From assembly GCF_002752655.1 (NCBI RefSeq), contig NZ_CP023737.1, positions 1,798,001 through 1,862,000 of the forward strand: a stretch of DNA of 64,000 bases, in the 5' to 3' direction. A program made the position numbers and the translations under genes. Numbering within the stretch: the first letter of the stretch is position 1; the number at the start of each line of letters is the position of its first letter. The notes under the pieces were generated by a model. The model was not told the DNA's origin. It ran no database searches and was given only the letters and a program-made list of their open reading frames with translations. Of this stretch, positions 43,721 to 53,159 are shown in pieces. This DNA is from Methylosinus trichosporium OB3b. Lineage in GTDB: Bacteria; Pseudomonadota; Alphaproteobacteria; Rhizobiales; Beijerinckiaceae.

Positions 43721-45053
43721 CGTCGCGCAGCAGCAGCGCGATATGGCGCGCCTTGCGGCCGCTGCCGTGCTCGATCTGATGACGGCAGGAAAAGCCATTG
43801 GCGATGAGCGGCGCATCGGCCGCAGCATTGCGCATCGCCGGCAGCAGAGCCAGCTCCGCCATCTGCATCGAGGCGTCGTAATGCTCGGCCTCGAGGCCGA
43901 AGCTGCCGGCCATGCCGCAGCAACTCGTCTCGACGATGTCGTAGGAGAAGCCGGGAATCCACCCCAAGACCTTGCGCATCGCGCGCATCGCGCCGAACGC
44001 CTTCTGGTGGCAATGGCCATGCAGCAGCGCCTTGGGGGCGTCGAGCGCTTTCAGCTCGAGGCGCAGCCCATTGTTCTGATGCTCGCGCGCCAGAAACTCC
44101 TCGAGCAGATAGAGCTGCTTGCCGAGATCGCCGACCTCCGGCCCGAGGCCGAGGCTGTAGAGCTCGTCGCGCAGCGACAAGAGGCAAGAGGGCTCGAGGC
44201 CGATGATCGGCGTCTGCGCGGCGATCTCGCCACGGAAGGCGGCGAGCACGCGCGCCGCCTCGCCGCGCGCCTTGTCGACGAGGCCGGTGGTCAGATAGGT
44301 GCGGCCGCAGCAGAGTGGGCGGTTCGGCTCGGCGTCGGTGGGCGCCGGCTCGGCGATGCGCACGCCATAGCCGGCGCGCTCCAGCACTTCGACGGCCGCC
44401 TCGGCGACCTCCGGCTCGAAGTGATGACAAAATGTGTCGACGAACAGGATCACCTCGCCGCGCGCGCCGGTCGCCCCGGTTTCCTTGCGCGCGAACGCTT
44501 TGGGAGCCGGCTCCGGAACCGGACGCCGCGCGGTGACGCCGAGCCATGACTCGGCGAGCTTCGCCAGCGGCGCGACGCGGTTGCGCAGCATGATGGCGAA
44601 GCGCAGCAGAGCGCGATGGCGCCCCGTCCATTCCGGCACGCCGCCGAAGAGGCGGGTGCGCAACGGCGCGCCGACGAGCTCGTGGCGCTGCGCGAGATAT
44701 TCGGTCTTGATCAGCGTCATGTCGACGGAGCTGGGACATTCCTTCTTGCAGGCCTTGCAGGAGACGCAGAGGTCCATCGCCTCGTCGAGCCTCGGATCGG
44801 CGAAGGCGCGCGCGTCGGAGCCGTCATTGAGCGCCGCCTTGAAGGCGGCGACGCGCGCCTCGGTGGAATGGGCGCGATCGCCGGTGATCCGATAGCTCGG
44901 GCACATCACTCCCTTGCCGGTCTTGTGACAGTCGCGGCTGTGCATGCACACCGCCACCGCCTTGGCGTAATTGCCGCCGGTCGCCGGAATGCCCGAATAG
45001 GCGTCGCCGATTCCATAGGTGTCGTAGGCCGACCAATCGAGAAATGTTTTCAT
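43710..45053 (-). CDS. Fe-S oxidoreductase, YdiJ C-terminal-like with CCG domains
   Basis: The 447-aa product resembles the Fe-S half of large FAD/Fe-S dehydrogenases such as YdiJ: DTYGIGDAYSGIPATGG and HSRDCHKTGKGVMCPSYR, then DLCVSCKACKKECPSSVDM for a 4Fe-4S cluster, then two CCG-type cysteine domains (RPLCCGRTYL, ETSCCGMAGSFG). The start MKTFLDWSAYDTYG has a GAGGAGCTGG site. The FAD-binding half is not next to it, so it is a stand-alone subunit or a truncated relic. Substrate unknown; a 2-hydroxyacid is likely by family. Confidence 0.85.
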   Translation of the reverse strand: MKTFLDWSAYDTYGIGDAYSGIPATGGNYAKAVAVCMHSRDCHKTGKGVMCPSYRITGDRAHSTEARVAAFKAALNDGSDARAFADPRLDEAMDLCVSCKACKKECPSSVDMTLIKTEYLAQRHELVGAPLRTRLFGGVPEWTGRHRALLRFAIMLRNRVAPLAKLAESWLGVTARRPVPEPAPKAFARKETGATGARGEVILFVDTFCHHFEPEVAEAAVEVLERAGYGVRIAEPAPTDAEPNRPLCCGRTYLTTGLVDKARGEAARVLAAFRGEIAAQTPIIGLEPSCLLSLRDELYSLGLGPEVGDLGKQLYLLEEFLAREHQNNGLRLELKALDAPKALLHGHCHQKAFGAMRAMRKVLGWIPGFSYDIVETSCCGMAGSFGLEAEHYDASMQMAELALLPAMRNAAADAPLIANGFSCRHQIEHGSGRKARHIALLLRDALA

Positions 45054-45133
45054 TCCAGCTCCTCGCGCGGGCGAGGAAGCAAGTTTTGCGCCCGGTGCGG
45101 CGTCGCGAGGCGACGAGGGAGCGCCCCGCGGCG

Positions 45134-45166
45134 CTGGATTGCTTCGCTCCACTCGCAATGACGGCC
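45134..45166. repeat. Dispersed repeat B, half copy
   Basis: CTGGATTGCTTCGCT...CGCAATGACGGCC, one arm of the larger inverted element at 46444-46548. Confidence 0.75.
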
Positions 45167-45180
45167 GCGTCGGACCGCCC

Positions 45181-45672
45181 TCACCCGAAGACCGGCCCGC
45201 GCTTGGCCACGGCGAGCGCCTTGGTCAGATCCTCGGCGAGTTCCGCCTTCTGGTCCGGCCCGAGGAAGCCGCCGATCTCGACGCGCTCGCCGCGCGCGAC
45301 GAGCGTCACGCGCTGCACGCCGAACTCCTCGTGCCTCTCCTGCTCGAGCCGCACCCAATAAGTGTCGAAACGCCATTCGGCGCGCGCGCCATCGGCCGTG
45401 GTCTTCACGAAGCGCAGCTCGAAAGGCGTCAAATCCAGCGTCTCGAAGGCGCGCGCCGAATAAAAGCTCACGCGAAAGGCGATATAGAGCGCCAGCACGT
45501 CGAGCCCCATGAAGCCGACCACCGGCCATGCGCCCATCACATAAAAAGGCAGCGAGAGCGCGAAGGTCCCGGCGCCGAACAGAAGAATGAAGCGCTTGAA
45601 CGCTCTGGGCGACATCGAACGATGCGGCGTCAGGCGCTTGCGATAGATAGCCTCGGTCGAAGGAGCGGTCAC
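45181..45672 (-). CDS. DUF2244 family membrane protein
   Basis: The roughly 163-aa product has two transmembrane helices (FILLFGAGTFALSLPFYVMGA, VVGFMGLDVLALYIAFRVSF) and a C-terminal soluble domain (WRFDTYWVRLEQERHEEFGVQRVTLVARG), the DUF2244 layout. The start is uncertain: a GTG at 45672 has AAAGG seven bases upstream, while an ATG at 45714 would overlap the divergent endonuclease III gene region. Neighbouring endonuclease III is a common alphaproteobacterial arrangement. Function unknown. Confidence 0.88.
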   Translation of the reverse strand: MTAPSTEAIYRKRLTPHRSMSPRAFKRFILLFGAGTFALSLPFYVMGAWPVVGFMGLDVLALYIAFRVSFYSARAFETLDLTPFELRFVKTTADGARAEWRFDTYWVRLEQERHEEFGVQRVTLVARGERVEIGGFLGPDQKAELAEDLTKALAVAKRGPVFG

Positions 45673-45716
45673 GTCCACGCCTTTCGTTCTCCGGAACGTT
45701 GAGTTATAACGCATTC

Positions 45717-46406
45717 ATGCCGAACGAAAAGAGCGCGCCCGCAACGACGCCGCGACGATCGTCGCCGCGCGCCCGCGAAGCGGCGCGCATCGACGAGATT
45801 TTCGCGCGTCTCGAGGCGGCCGATCCGCATCCCAAAGGCGAGCTCGAGCATGTGAACATCTTCACTCTGCTCGTCGCCGTGGTGCTGTCGGCGCAGGCGA
45901 CCGATGTCGGGGTCAACAAGGCGACACGCGAATTATTCAAGGTCGCCGACACGCCGCAGAAGATGGCGGCGCTCGGCGAGGAGCGGCTGAAGGACTATAT
46001 CAAGACCATCGGCCTCTATCCGACCAAGGCGAAGAACGTCATCGCGCTGAGCCGGCAGCTCATCGAACGGCACGGCGCCGAGGTGCCCTGCGACCGCGAG
46101 GCGCTGGAGGCGCTGCCCGGCGTCGGCCGCAAGACCGCCAATGTGGTGCTGAACATCGCCTTTCACGTGCCGGTCATCGCCGTCGACACGCATATTTTCC
46201 GCCTGTCGAATCGCCTGCCGCTCGCAGCCGGCAAGACCGTCGAGCAGGTGGAGGCGGGGCTCGAGAAGATCGTGCCCGAACGCTTCAAGCTGCATGCGCA
46301 TCACTGGCTGATCCTGCACGGCCGCTATGTCTGCAAGGCGCGCCGGCCCGAATGCGAGCGCTGCATCATCGCCGACCTCTGCCGCTTCGCCGGCAAGACG
46401 ATCTGA
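45717..46406 (+). CDS. nth: Endonuclease III
   Basis: A 229-aa DNA glycosylase/AP-lyase for oxidised pyrimidines. Helix-hairpin-helix LPGVGRKTANVVL with catalytic Lys, catalytic Asp in VDTHIFRLSNRL, and the 4Fe-4S cluster Cys-x6-Cys-x2-Cys-x5-Cys (VCKARRPECERCIIADLC). Start MPNEKSAPATT; six residues more are possible. Intact. Confidence 0.96.
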   Translation: MPNEKSAPATTPRRSSPRAREAARIDEIFARLEAADPHPKGELEHVNIFTLLVAVVLSAQATDVGVNKATRELFKVADTPQKMAALGEERLKDYIKTIGLYPTKAKNVIALSRQLIERHGAEVPCDREALEALPGVGRKTANVVLNIAFHVPVIAVDTHIFRLSNRLPLAAGKTVEQVEAGLEKIVPERFKLHAHHWLILHGRYVCKARRPECERCIIADLCRFAGKTI

Positions 46407-46755
46407 CGTCCGCGTCAGCAAAAGCCGCAGCGATAGGGGCGGCGTCATTGCGAGGAGCGAAGCGACGAAGCAATCCAGAGCGGCGAGGCGTGAACCTTCC
46501 GAAGCGCGCCCCGCCGCTCTGGATTGCTTCGCTTCGCTCGCAATGACGGCCCTCGCTCGCAATGACGGCCCCCGCTTCCGTCGGCTTACGTTTCATCGCT
46601 CACACGGGATCATGCGAGCCTCCATCGCTCGATCGCGCGCTGTGCGCCCGCGCACAGCGCGAACGCGCCTTCTTCGCAGATGATGATCCTGTGAGCGGCA
46701 GTTGTGCTCAGTCGAAGCCGATCACATCCCATTGTCACCCCGGGGGAGCTTTTCG
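46407..46755. other. Intergenic stretch with dispersed repeat B
   Basis: No gene is supported. It holds the inverted element listed next, a short extra piece of it (46553-46572), and the upstream region of the chitinase gene. Confidence 0.7.
46444..46548. repeat. Dispersed repeat B, full inverted copy
   Basis: The left arm begins GTCATTGCGAGGAGCGAAGC and the right arm ends GCTTCGCTCGCAATGAC; both run about 40 bases with CAATCCAGAGCGGCG paired to CGCCGCTCTGGATTG. This family of palindromic intergenic repeats is seen in many alphaproteobacterial genomes. Confidence 0.85.
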
Positions 46756-48450
46756 ATGGCGTTTTTCTCAGATCGGCGGCGGCGTCTTCAACTCGCCGCC
46801 GCCGCGCTCGGCCTCGCGTGCGGGGCCTCGGCGGCGGCGCAAGCCGCAACGCAATGGGTGATGGGCTATTATGTCGCCTATCAGCGCGATCTCTATCCGC
46901 CGCAGGCGATCGACTGGAGCGGCCTCACCCATATCGTGATGGGGCGGCTGAAGGCCAACGCCGACGGCACGCTCGCGCTCGATTTCGATTGGGACGCGAC
47001 CAATGGGCCGGCGCTGGCGAAGGATATCGCCCAGCGCGCCCATGCGGCCGGCAAGAAGGCGATATTGATGCTCGGCGGCGCCGGCGAGGGCGCGAAGATC
47101 CGCTCCGCCGTGCTGAACCACCGCGCGGCCTTCGTCGCCAATCTCGTCGCGACGATGAAGAGCCTCGGCTATGACGGGATCGATCTCGATTGGGAGGATG
47201 ACATCGATTGGGCGAAGTTCCAGAGCTTCGTCTCCGATCTGCGCGCCGCAGCGCCGACTGCGATCCTCACCGCGCCGATGGGGACGATCAATCTCAATTA
47301 TCAGAGCGTCGAGCCGCATGTGGCGGCGATCGCGGCCAAGCTCGACCGGCTGAGCATCATGTCCTACGCCCCGGCGACCGCCTGGGTGGGCTCGGGCTGG
47401 CTGTCCTGGTTCAACGCGCCGCTCGCCGGCGAGAAGCCGACGACGCCGGTCTCCATCGCCTCGACGCTGCAGCGCTATGTCGCCGCCGGCGTCCCGAAGG
47501 CGAAGCTCGCCATGGGAACGAGCTTCTACGCCATCTGCTACACGGGCGGCGTGACGGGACCCAATCAGAGCACGGAAAACGGCGTGGCGATTCGCGGCGG
47601 CGACAATGATTTTCCCCTGTCCAAATTCTACGGCAAGAACGGCGTCTATAATGGGAGCTATCGCTTCTGGAGCGCCGCGGCGTCGGAGCCCTATCTCAGC
47701 CTGCCGACCGCCGAGTCGCACGGCTGCCGCTATGTGAGCTATGAGGACGAGGCGGCGCTGCTCGCCAAAGGCGCCTTTTCGCGGCAGAACGGCTATGGCG
47801 GCATTATCGTCTGGACCATCAATCAGGGCTATGTGACCTCCCACTCACGGCCGAACTTCCTGACGGAGGCGCTGCGCAAGGGCTTCATCGCCCCCAATGC
47901 GACGCAGACGGTCGGCGTCTCGGTGATGCAGGGCGACTCTTTCCTTTCCCCCGGCGCGCAAAAACGGTTCGACGCTCTGGTGACGGGGACGACCGACAGA
48001 ACGGTGAGCTGGTCGCTCGTCGAGACCGGCTGCGGCGCCATCGACGGCGCCGGCCGCTACACGGCGCCCTCGACACAGAAGATCTGCACGGTGAGGGCGA
48101 AGAGCGTCGCCGATCCGACCAAGACGGCGACGGCCAAAGTGACCGTGTCGACCGCGCAATGGACGCCGAGCTTCTCGGTGTCGCGCTCCGGGACATGGTG
48201 GGTCGAGGTCCTCGCCAAGGATGCGAGCGTCGCGTCTATGTCGGTCCGCTGGCCGAACGGAACCAATTCGCCGCTGTCGCTGCAATATCGCCAAGGGGGC
48301 ACGAATTATCCGGTGTTCGCCGCCAATTACGAATTCCCGGACGCCGGCGGAACCTATCCCTTCCTCGCCGTCTCGACCAATGACCGGACGGTCGAGTCGA
48401 AGCTGAAGGTCCCGGCCTGCGCCCATGGAGCGGACGGCATCTGCCATTGA
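46756..48450 (+). CDS. Secreted GH18 chitinase-like protein
   Basis: A 564-aa precursor with a signal peptide (to about residue 31, ASAAAQAAT). The GH18 barrel carries DGIDLDWE at 140-147 with catalytic Glu147, plus an upstream AILMLGGAG strand and SIMSYAPATAW. After about residue 390 come a bacterial Ig-like segment (TVGVSVMQGDSFLSPGAQKRF, CTVRAKSVADPTKTATAKVTV) and a C-terminal domain like the expansin/chitin-binding beta type (GTWWVEVLAKDAS). It would act outside the cell on chitin or related glycans. Start has a GGGGGAG site. Unusual for a C1-type bacterium; acquisition by transfer is plausible. Confidence 0.9.
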   Translation: MAFFSDRRRRLQLAAAALGLACGASAAAQAATQWVMGYYVAYQRDLYPPQAIDWSGLTHIVMGRLKANADGTLALDFDWDATNGPALAKDIAQRAHAAGKKAILMLGGAGEGAKIRSAVLNHRAAFVANLVATMKSLGYDGIDLDWEDDIDWAKFQSFVSDLRAAAPTAILTAPMGTINLNYQSVEPHVAAIAAKLDRLSIMSYAPATAWVGSGWLSWFNAPLAGEKPTTPVSIASTLQRYVAAGVPKAKLAMGTSFYAICYTGGVTGPNQSTENGVAIRGGDNDFPLSKFYGKNGVYNGSYRFWSAAASEPYLSLPTAESHGCRYVSYEDEAALLAKGAFSRQNGYGGIIVWTINQGYVTSHSRPNFLTEALRKGFIAPNATQTVGVSVMQGDSFLSPGAQKRFDALVTGTTDRTVSWSLVETGCGAIDGAGRYTAPSTQKICTVRAKSVADPTKTATAKVTVSTAQWTPSFSVSRSGTWWVEVLAKDASVASMSVRWPNGTNSPLSLQYRQGGTNYPVFAANYEFPDAGGTYPFLAVSTNDRTVESKLKVPACAHGADGICH

Positions 48451-48620
48451 GGGGGAGGGCTAGACCGACATGTCGCGCGCATCGACATATCCGCGGGATA
48501 TGTCGATAAATCTCTCGATCGTCGACATATGGCGGAAGAAACGGCGGCCTCGACGTCCGCTTGCGCCCTTCGCCTCCCTGCGCTACCCCCTCTCGCTCGG
48601 ACTGCGCCAAAGGGACCCCG

Positions 48621-48965
48621 ATGCGCCATCTCGCCGCCGCGACGCTTCTTTCCACGCTGCTCGCCGCTGCGCCGGCGGGCGCCGCCGATCTCAATGATTA
48701 TCCGACCGCCGCCCGCGCCGATTATGTGTTCGCCTGCATGAAGGCGAATGGCGACACGCGCCAGGCGCTGGAGCAATGCTCCTGCTCGATCGACATCATC
48801 GCCTCGATCCTGCCCTATGATCGCTATGAGGCGGCGGAGACGGTGGCGAGCATGGATCAGCAGGTCGGGCAGATCGGCACGATGTTCCGCAACTCCCGCC
48901 TCGCCAAGGACGCGCTGGAAAATCTGCGCCGCGCCCAGGCCGAGGCGCAGGTGCGGTGTTTTTGA
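48621..48965 (+). CDS. Secreted 114-aa cysteine-containing protein
   Basis: A signal peptide (cleavage near residue 22, AGAAD) and a mature part with Cys39 (VFACMKANG), Cys53 and Cys55 (LEQCSCSIDIIASILPYDRYEA) and a penultimate Cys113. The sequence LEQCSCSIDIIASILPYDRYEAAETV looks like a family of small periplasmic proteins in methylotrophs and other proteobacteria, but I cannot name it. The paired CxC suggests disulfides or metal binding. It stands 170 bases after the chitinase gene. Confidence 0.75.
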   Translation: MRHLAAATLLSTLLAAAPAGAADLNDYPTAARADYVFACMKANGDTRQALEQCSCSIDIIASILPYDRYEAAETVASMDQQVGQIGTMFRNSRLAKDALENLRRAQAEAQVRCF

Positions 48966-48999
48966 AAGGTCGGCCCCGCCCCATATGCATCAACGAACA

Positions 49000-49236
49000 T
49001 CACTGTCCCCAGAATTCGTCGATCTCGTCCTTGGTCACCTTGCGACGATGCGCGCCGGCGAGACGCCTGGCCTTTTCTGCCAAGCCGGCGAGCCTTTCGG
49101 GAAGCGGAAGCTTCACACGTTCGCGCTTCAGCTCGTTCTCGAGCGCCACGATGATGGCCTCGGTCATCGTGCTCCTGCGCTGCGCGGCCAGCAATTTCGC
49201 GAGTTCCGCCGCGCGGGGGTCTCTGATGCTGAGCAT
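49000..49236 (-). CDS. Orphan VapB-type antitoxin (PSK family)
   Basis: A 78-aa antitoxin: MLSIRDPRAAELAKLLAAQRRSTMTEAIIVALENEL, the Rv0623-like VapB (PSK_trans_fac) pattern, with a helical tail. The downstream VapC toxin expected on the same strand is absent: only 34 bases separate it from the end of the convergent secreted-protein gene. It is either a relic or an antitoxin for a toxin encoded elsewhere. Confidence 0.85.
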   Translation of the reverse strand: MLSIRDPRAAELAKLLAAQRRSTMTEAIIVALENELKRERVKLPLPERLAGLAEKARRLAGAHRRKVTKDEIDEFWGQ

Positions 49237-49269
49237 GCGACTGTCCTCACTCGTTCATAATGACATATA

Positions 49270-50622
49270 TCACCCACCGGCGAGCCGCGCCGCCGCCCGC
49301 GCATGGCCGATCAGCGGCAGCAGCAGCGACAGCTCCGGCCCGTTCTCGGCGCCGGTCAGCGCCAGACGCAGCGGGTGAAATAGCGCCTTGCCCTTGCGGC
49401 CGGTCGTCGCCTTCAGCGCCGCCGTCCAGGCGCCCCAGGTGGTCTCGTCGAAAGGCTCCTGCGGCAGCGAGGCGAGCGCCGCCGCGAGCAGATCGGCGTC
49501 CTCGCGCACCGGCGCGATCTCGCCCTCGACCACCCGCCACCATTCCAGCACATCGGCGAAGCGCGTCAGATTGCCGCGCACCGCGAGCCAAAACGGCTCG
49601 GCCTTGAAGCCGACGATCTCATGCGCCTCCAGCCGCTCGCGCACGTCGTCATAGTCGAGCCGCGCCAGCGTGCGGTGGGTGAGCGAGCCGAGATCGGCGG
49701 GATCGAAGCGCGCGGCGTTGCGCGAGAGATGCGCGAGATCGAATTCTTTCGCCAGTTCGGCCAGCGAGCGGATCGGATGCACGCTGTCCGACGAGCCGGT
49801 GAGCACGGCGACCGCAGCCACCGCCAGCGCCTCATAGCCTTCCTCGCGCAAGGAGCCGATCGACAGCGCGCCGCTGCGCTTCGACAGCGCCTCGCCGGAG
49901 GAGCCGACGAGCAGATTGTGGTGGGCGAAGACCGGCGGACGATGCGCCGGCGCCAGCGCCTCGAACAGGCGGATTTGCACCGCCGTATTGGTCACATGGT
50001 CCTCGCCGCGGATCACATGGGTGATCCCGACGTCGATGTCGTCCACCACCGAAGGCAGAGTGTAGAGGTAGCTGCCGTCCTCGCGCAGCAGCACCGGATC
50101 GGACAGCGAGGCGCAATCGATGGCGCAATCGCCGCGCACGAGATCGCGCCAGGCGACGACGCCGGGCTCCAGCCGGAAGCGCCAATGCGGCCGGCGCCCC
50201 TCCGCCTCGAGCCGGGCGCGCTCATCCGCGGTCAGCCGCAGAGCGGCGCGGTCATAGACGGGGGGCAGGCCGCGCGCCTGCTGCAGCTTGCGGCGCTTTT
50301 CCAACTCGTCCGGCGTCTCATAGCAGGGATAGAGCTGGCCGCTGTCGCGCAGCGCCCCCGCCGCCGCGTCATAGAGCGCGACGCGCCGCGACTGGCGCAG
50401 CGTCAGGTGGGGCGCGACGCCGAGCCAGGAGAGATCGACCTCGATCGCCTGCGCGAACTCCTCGGAAGAGCGAGCGAGATCGGTGTCATCGAAACGCAGC
50501 ACGAATCTTCCATTGTGGGCGAGCGCGTACAGGTAATTGAGCAGCGCCGGCCGCGCATTGCCGATGTGGAGGCGGCCCGTCGGCGACGGCGCGAAGCGAA
50601 CGATCGGAGAGGTCATGGCCAT
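49270..50622 (-). CDS. gltX: Glutamyl-tRNA synthetase
   Basis: A class I aminoacyl-tRNA synthetase of 450 residues from [26 protein letters not shown]-type motif HIGN, KMSKS-type motif in [11 protein letters not shown], and the GluRS fold [25 protein letters not shown]. Alphaproteobacteria often carry two gltX genes, and this one is of the shorter type, so it may charge tRNA-Glu or tRNA-Gln. The start could be two codons later (MTSPIV). No strong ribosome-binding site. Confidence 0.93.
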   Translation of the reverse strand: MAMTSPIVRFAPSPTGRLHIGNARPALLNYLYALAHNGRFVLRFDDTDLARSSEEFAQAIEVDLSWLGVAPHLTLRQSRRVALYDAAAGALRDSGQLYPCYETPDELEKRRKLQQARGLPPVYDRAALRLTADERARLEAEGRRPHWRFRLEPGVVAWRDLVRGDCAIDCASLSDPVLLREDGSYLYTLPSVVDDIDVGITHVIRGEDHVTNTAVQIRLFEALAPAHRPPVFAHHNLLVGSSGEALSKRSGALSIGSLREEGYEALAVAAVAVLTGSSDSVHPIRSLAELAKEFDLAHLSRNAARFDPADLGSLTHRTLARLDYDDVRERLEAHEIVGFKAEPFWLAVRGNLTRFADVLEWWRVVEGEIAPVREDADLLAAALASLPQEPFDETTWGAWTAALKATTGRKGKALFHPLRLALTGAENGPELSLLLPLIGHARAAARLAGG

Positions 50623-50825
50623 AGTTCGGCAGGAGGAATCGGGAGGCGTCGCGCGACGCGACAAGATTCTCGCGCCGCCGCCCTTTTGCCAAGACCCGAG
50701 GGAAATGTCAGGCGGAATATCGCAATGGCCGACTCCTGGCCTGCGCCGCCGACGCCGCCCCTCTCCGCCGTCTGCTTCGGTTCCGCTTCCTCCCGACTCC
50801 CGCAAGTGACAGGCAGAGACACCGC

Positions 50826-51965
50826 ATGATGATCGCCGCCTATGCGTGCGCCGCGCTCTGCGCGGCCATGGTTTCGCTCAATCTCGCCGCCATCGCCATC
50901 GCCGGCGCGAAATGCCGCGCCCGGCCGCGCACCCTCCCCGTTCCGCCCGGCGCGCCGCCGGTCAGCATCGTGCGGCCGCTGCGCGGGCTCGAGACATTCA
51001 GCGAGGAGACGCTCGGCTCGAGCTTCATGCTCGATTATCCTTCTTATGAAGTTTTGTTCTGCGTCCAATGCGCCAATGATCCGGTGATCGGCCTCGTCGA
51101 GAAGCTGATCGCCGCGCATCCGCACGTTCCGGCGCGGCTGCTCGTCGGCGATGATTATGTCAGCGCCAATCCCAAGCTCAACAATTGCGTCAAGGGCTGG
51201 GACGCGGCGCGCCACGCCTGGGTGGTGCTCGCCGACTCCAACGCGCTGCTGCCGCCCGACTACATTCAGACCATGCTCGCCGCCTTCCGCGACGACACGG
51301 CGCTCGTCATCTCCATGCCGATCGGCTCGCGTCCGCAGGGCTTCTGGGCCGAGGTGGAATGCGCCTTCCTCAACACCTTCCAGGCGCGCTGGCAATATGG
51401 GGCCGAGGCGGTCGGCATCGGCTTCGCCCAGGGCAAGAATATGATGTGGCGGCGCGAGGTGCTGGAGCGCGCCGGCGGCATAAGGGCGCTCGGCGCCGAG
51501 ATCGCCGAGGACGCCGCCTCCACCAAGATCATCCGTGCGCAGAAGATGAAGGTCCGGCTCGTCGACATGCCCTTCGAGCAGCCGCTCGGCCATCGCACCG
51601 CCCATGAGGTCTATTCGCGCCATGTGCGCTGGGCGCGGCTGCGGCGCGTGACCTTCCCGGCCTATTTCGCCCCGGAGTTCATGAACGGCAGCTTCGCGCC
51701 GGTGCTGACGGGCGCCTATGCCGCGCATCTCCTCGATGTGAACGTGCCGCTCGTCGTCGTCGCGCTTCTGGCGACGCTCTATGGCGCGGAATTGGCGCTC
51801 GCCCGCGTCGCCGGCTGGCGGCTCTCCTGGCGCAGCCCCTTCGCGCAGCTGACGCGCGACATTCTGCTGCCGGTGATGTTCGTCGACGCCTGTCTCTTCG
51901 ATGATTTCGTCTGGCACGGCAATGCGATGACCGTGCGCGAGCAGGAAGAGCAGACGACCGGCTGA
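50826..51965 (+). CDS. Ceramide glucosyltransferase-like / HpnI-type glycosyltransferase
   Basis: A 379-aa membrane-bound GT21/GT2 enzyme: [59 protein letters not shown] and RHVRWARL, the D-D-D-xxRW pattern of ceramide glucosyltransferases. N- and C-terminal hydrophobic helices anchor it. Members act on ceramides or on hopanoids (HpnI, which adds N-acetylglucosamine to bacteriohopanetetrol). The other hopanoid genes are not nearby, so the acceptor is undecided. Confidence 0.88.
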   Translation: MMIAAYACAALCAAMVSLNLAAIAIAGAKCRARPRTLPVPPGAPPVSIVRPLRGLETFSEETLGSSFMLDYPSYEVLFCVQCANDPVIGLVEKLIAAHPHVPARLLVGDDYVSANPKLNNCVKGWDAARHAWVVLADSNALLPPDYIQTMLAAFRDDTALVISMPIGSRPQGFWAEVECAFLNTFQARWQYGAEAVGIGFAQGKNMMWRREVLERAGGIRALGAEIAEDAASTKIIRAQKMKVRLVDMPFEQPLGHRTAHEVYSRHVRWARLRRVTFPAYFAPEFMNGSFAPVLTGAYAAHLLDVNVPLVVVALLATLYGAELALARVAGWRLSWRSPFAQLTRDILLPVMFVDACLFDDFVWHGNAMTVREQEEQTTG

Positions 51966-52061
51966 GCGCCTGTCCAGAGATCGGGAGAATTCGAGAGCGC
52001 GGACCGACGGGTTCCGCGCTCTTCCTGTTTCAGGTCCGCACCCACGCGGCCCTGCTGCGGC

Positions 52062-52355
52062 TCACGCCCCGTCGGGCGCGCGCGCGTCGATCGCCAGCGC
52101 ATGCACGCCGCCGGCGAGCTCCTCGGCCAGCAGCGAGTTGATCATCCGGTGGCGCTCGACCCGGCCCTTGCCGGAGAAGACCGCGCTCACCACCTCGACG
52201 CGAAAATGAGTCTCGCTGCGATCGTGGTGATGGCCCATATGGCCGGCGTGGTGATGCGTCTCGTCGATCACATTCAGCGACAGGGGCGCGAGCGCCGCGG
52301 TCAGCTTCTCATTGATGCGCGCGCGAACGGCGCCCGAATTGCCTGTCTCGGCCAT
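52062..52355 (-). CDS. bolA: BolA family protein
   Basis: A 97-aa BolA protein: RINEKLTAALAPLSLNVIDETHHH, HFRVEVVSAVFSGKGRVERHRMINSLLAEEL, HALAIDARAP. The family partners monothiol glutaredoxins in iron signalling and Fe-S traffic. An unusual histidine-rich loop (HHHAGHMGHHHD) may bind metal. Start MAETGNSGAVRARINEKL. Divergent from the J-domain gene, the usual alphaproteobacterial neighbourhood. Confidence 0.95.
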   Translation of the reverse strand: MAETGNSGAVRARINEKLTAALAPLSLNVIDETHHHAGHMGHHHDRSETHFRVEVVSAVFSGKGRVERHRMINSLLAEELAGGVHALAIDARAPDGA

Positions 52356-52462
52356 CTTCTGTCCTCCTCCGGTTGGGCGAAGCAAATTTCCCGCCGACCG
52401 AAACCGGGTTTGTCGGCGGGTTCCGCTTGCAGCCCACGCCCAGTCCACCATAATGCAGCGCC

Positions 52463-53074
52463 ATGGATTTGAATTCGCCCCTCTTCGACCGTATCCGCGT
52501 CAAGCCCGAGCAGCGGCAGGAGCGCCGCGAGGCGCCGCGCTTTCGCTGCGACGCGCCCGGCTGCGAGGCCGAAGGCGCCTATCGCGCGCCGATGGGGCGG
52601 CAGCGCGAGGGACAATATTTCTGCTTCTGCCTGGAGCATGTTCGCGAATACAACAATTCGTATAACTACTTCAATGGCATGAGCGACGCTGACGTCGCCC
52701 GCTACATGAAAGACGCCACGACCGGCCACCGCCCCACCTGGACCATGGGCGTGAAGCGCGGCCAATCCGCCTTTCGCGAGGATCGGGTCCGGGACGGCGA
52801 TTTCGCCGATCCGCTCGGCCTCTATCGCCAGCGCTACCACCGCGGCCGTCCGCAGGCGGAGAGCGCCGCGTCGAACCATTCGGCCGTGACCCTGAAGGCG
52901 CTGAATGCGCTCGGCCTCGAGGAGACCGCCAGTGCGGAGGCGATCAAGACAAGATATAAGGAGCTGGTCAAACGTCACCATCCGGACGCCAATGGCGGAG
53001 ACCGCTCCTGCGAAGAGCGTTTGCGGGAGATCATCCACGCCTACAAGACGCTGAGGGCGGCGAAACTGGTGTGA
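52463..53074 (+). CDS. J-domain protein (DnaJ class)
   Basis: A 203-aa protein. The N-terminal part has four cysteines (RCDAPGCEAEG and YFCFCLEHV: Cys29, 34, 54, 56), probably a zinc site. The C-terminal J domain carries the HPD motif at 173-175 (KRHHPDANGGD), which stimulates DnaK ATPase. This inverted order (J domain at the C-terminus) is typical of the alphaproteobacterial gene found between bolA and cobS. Confidence 0.93.
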   Translation: MDLNSPLFDRIRVKPEQRQERREAPRFRCDAPGCEAEGAYRAPMGRQREGQYFCFCLEHVREYNNSYNYFNGMSDADVARYMKDATTGHRPTWTMGVKRGQSAFREDRVRDGDFADPLGLYRQRYHRGRPQAESAASNHSAVTLKALNALGLEETASAEAIKTRYKELVKRHHPDANGGDRSCEERLREIIHAYKTLRAAKLV

Positions 53075-53159
53075 CGGCGAGCGCATGAGCTGTGCGCTCC
53101 GGTATGGATCGGTCCGGGCCGAGGCGGGAAAGCGCCCGGGCCGGCGGAACGGAGGATGA

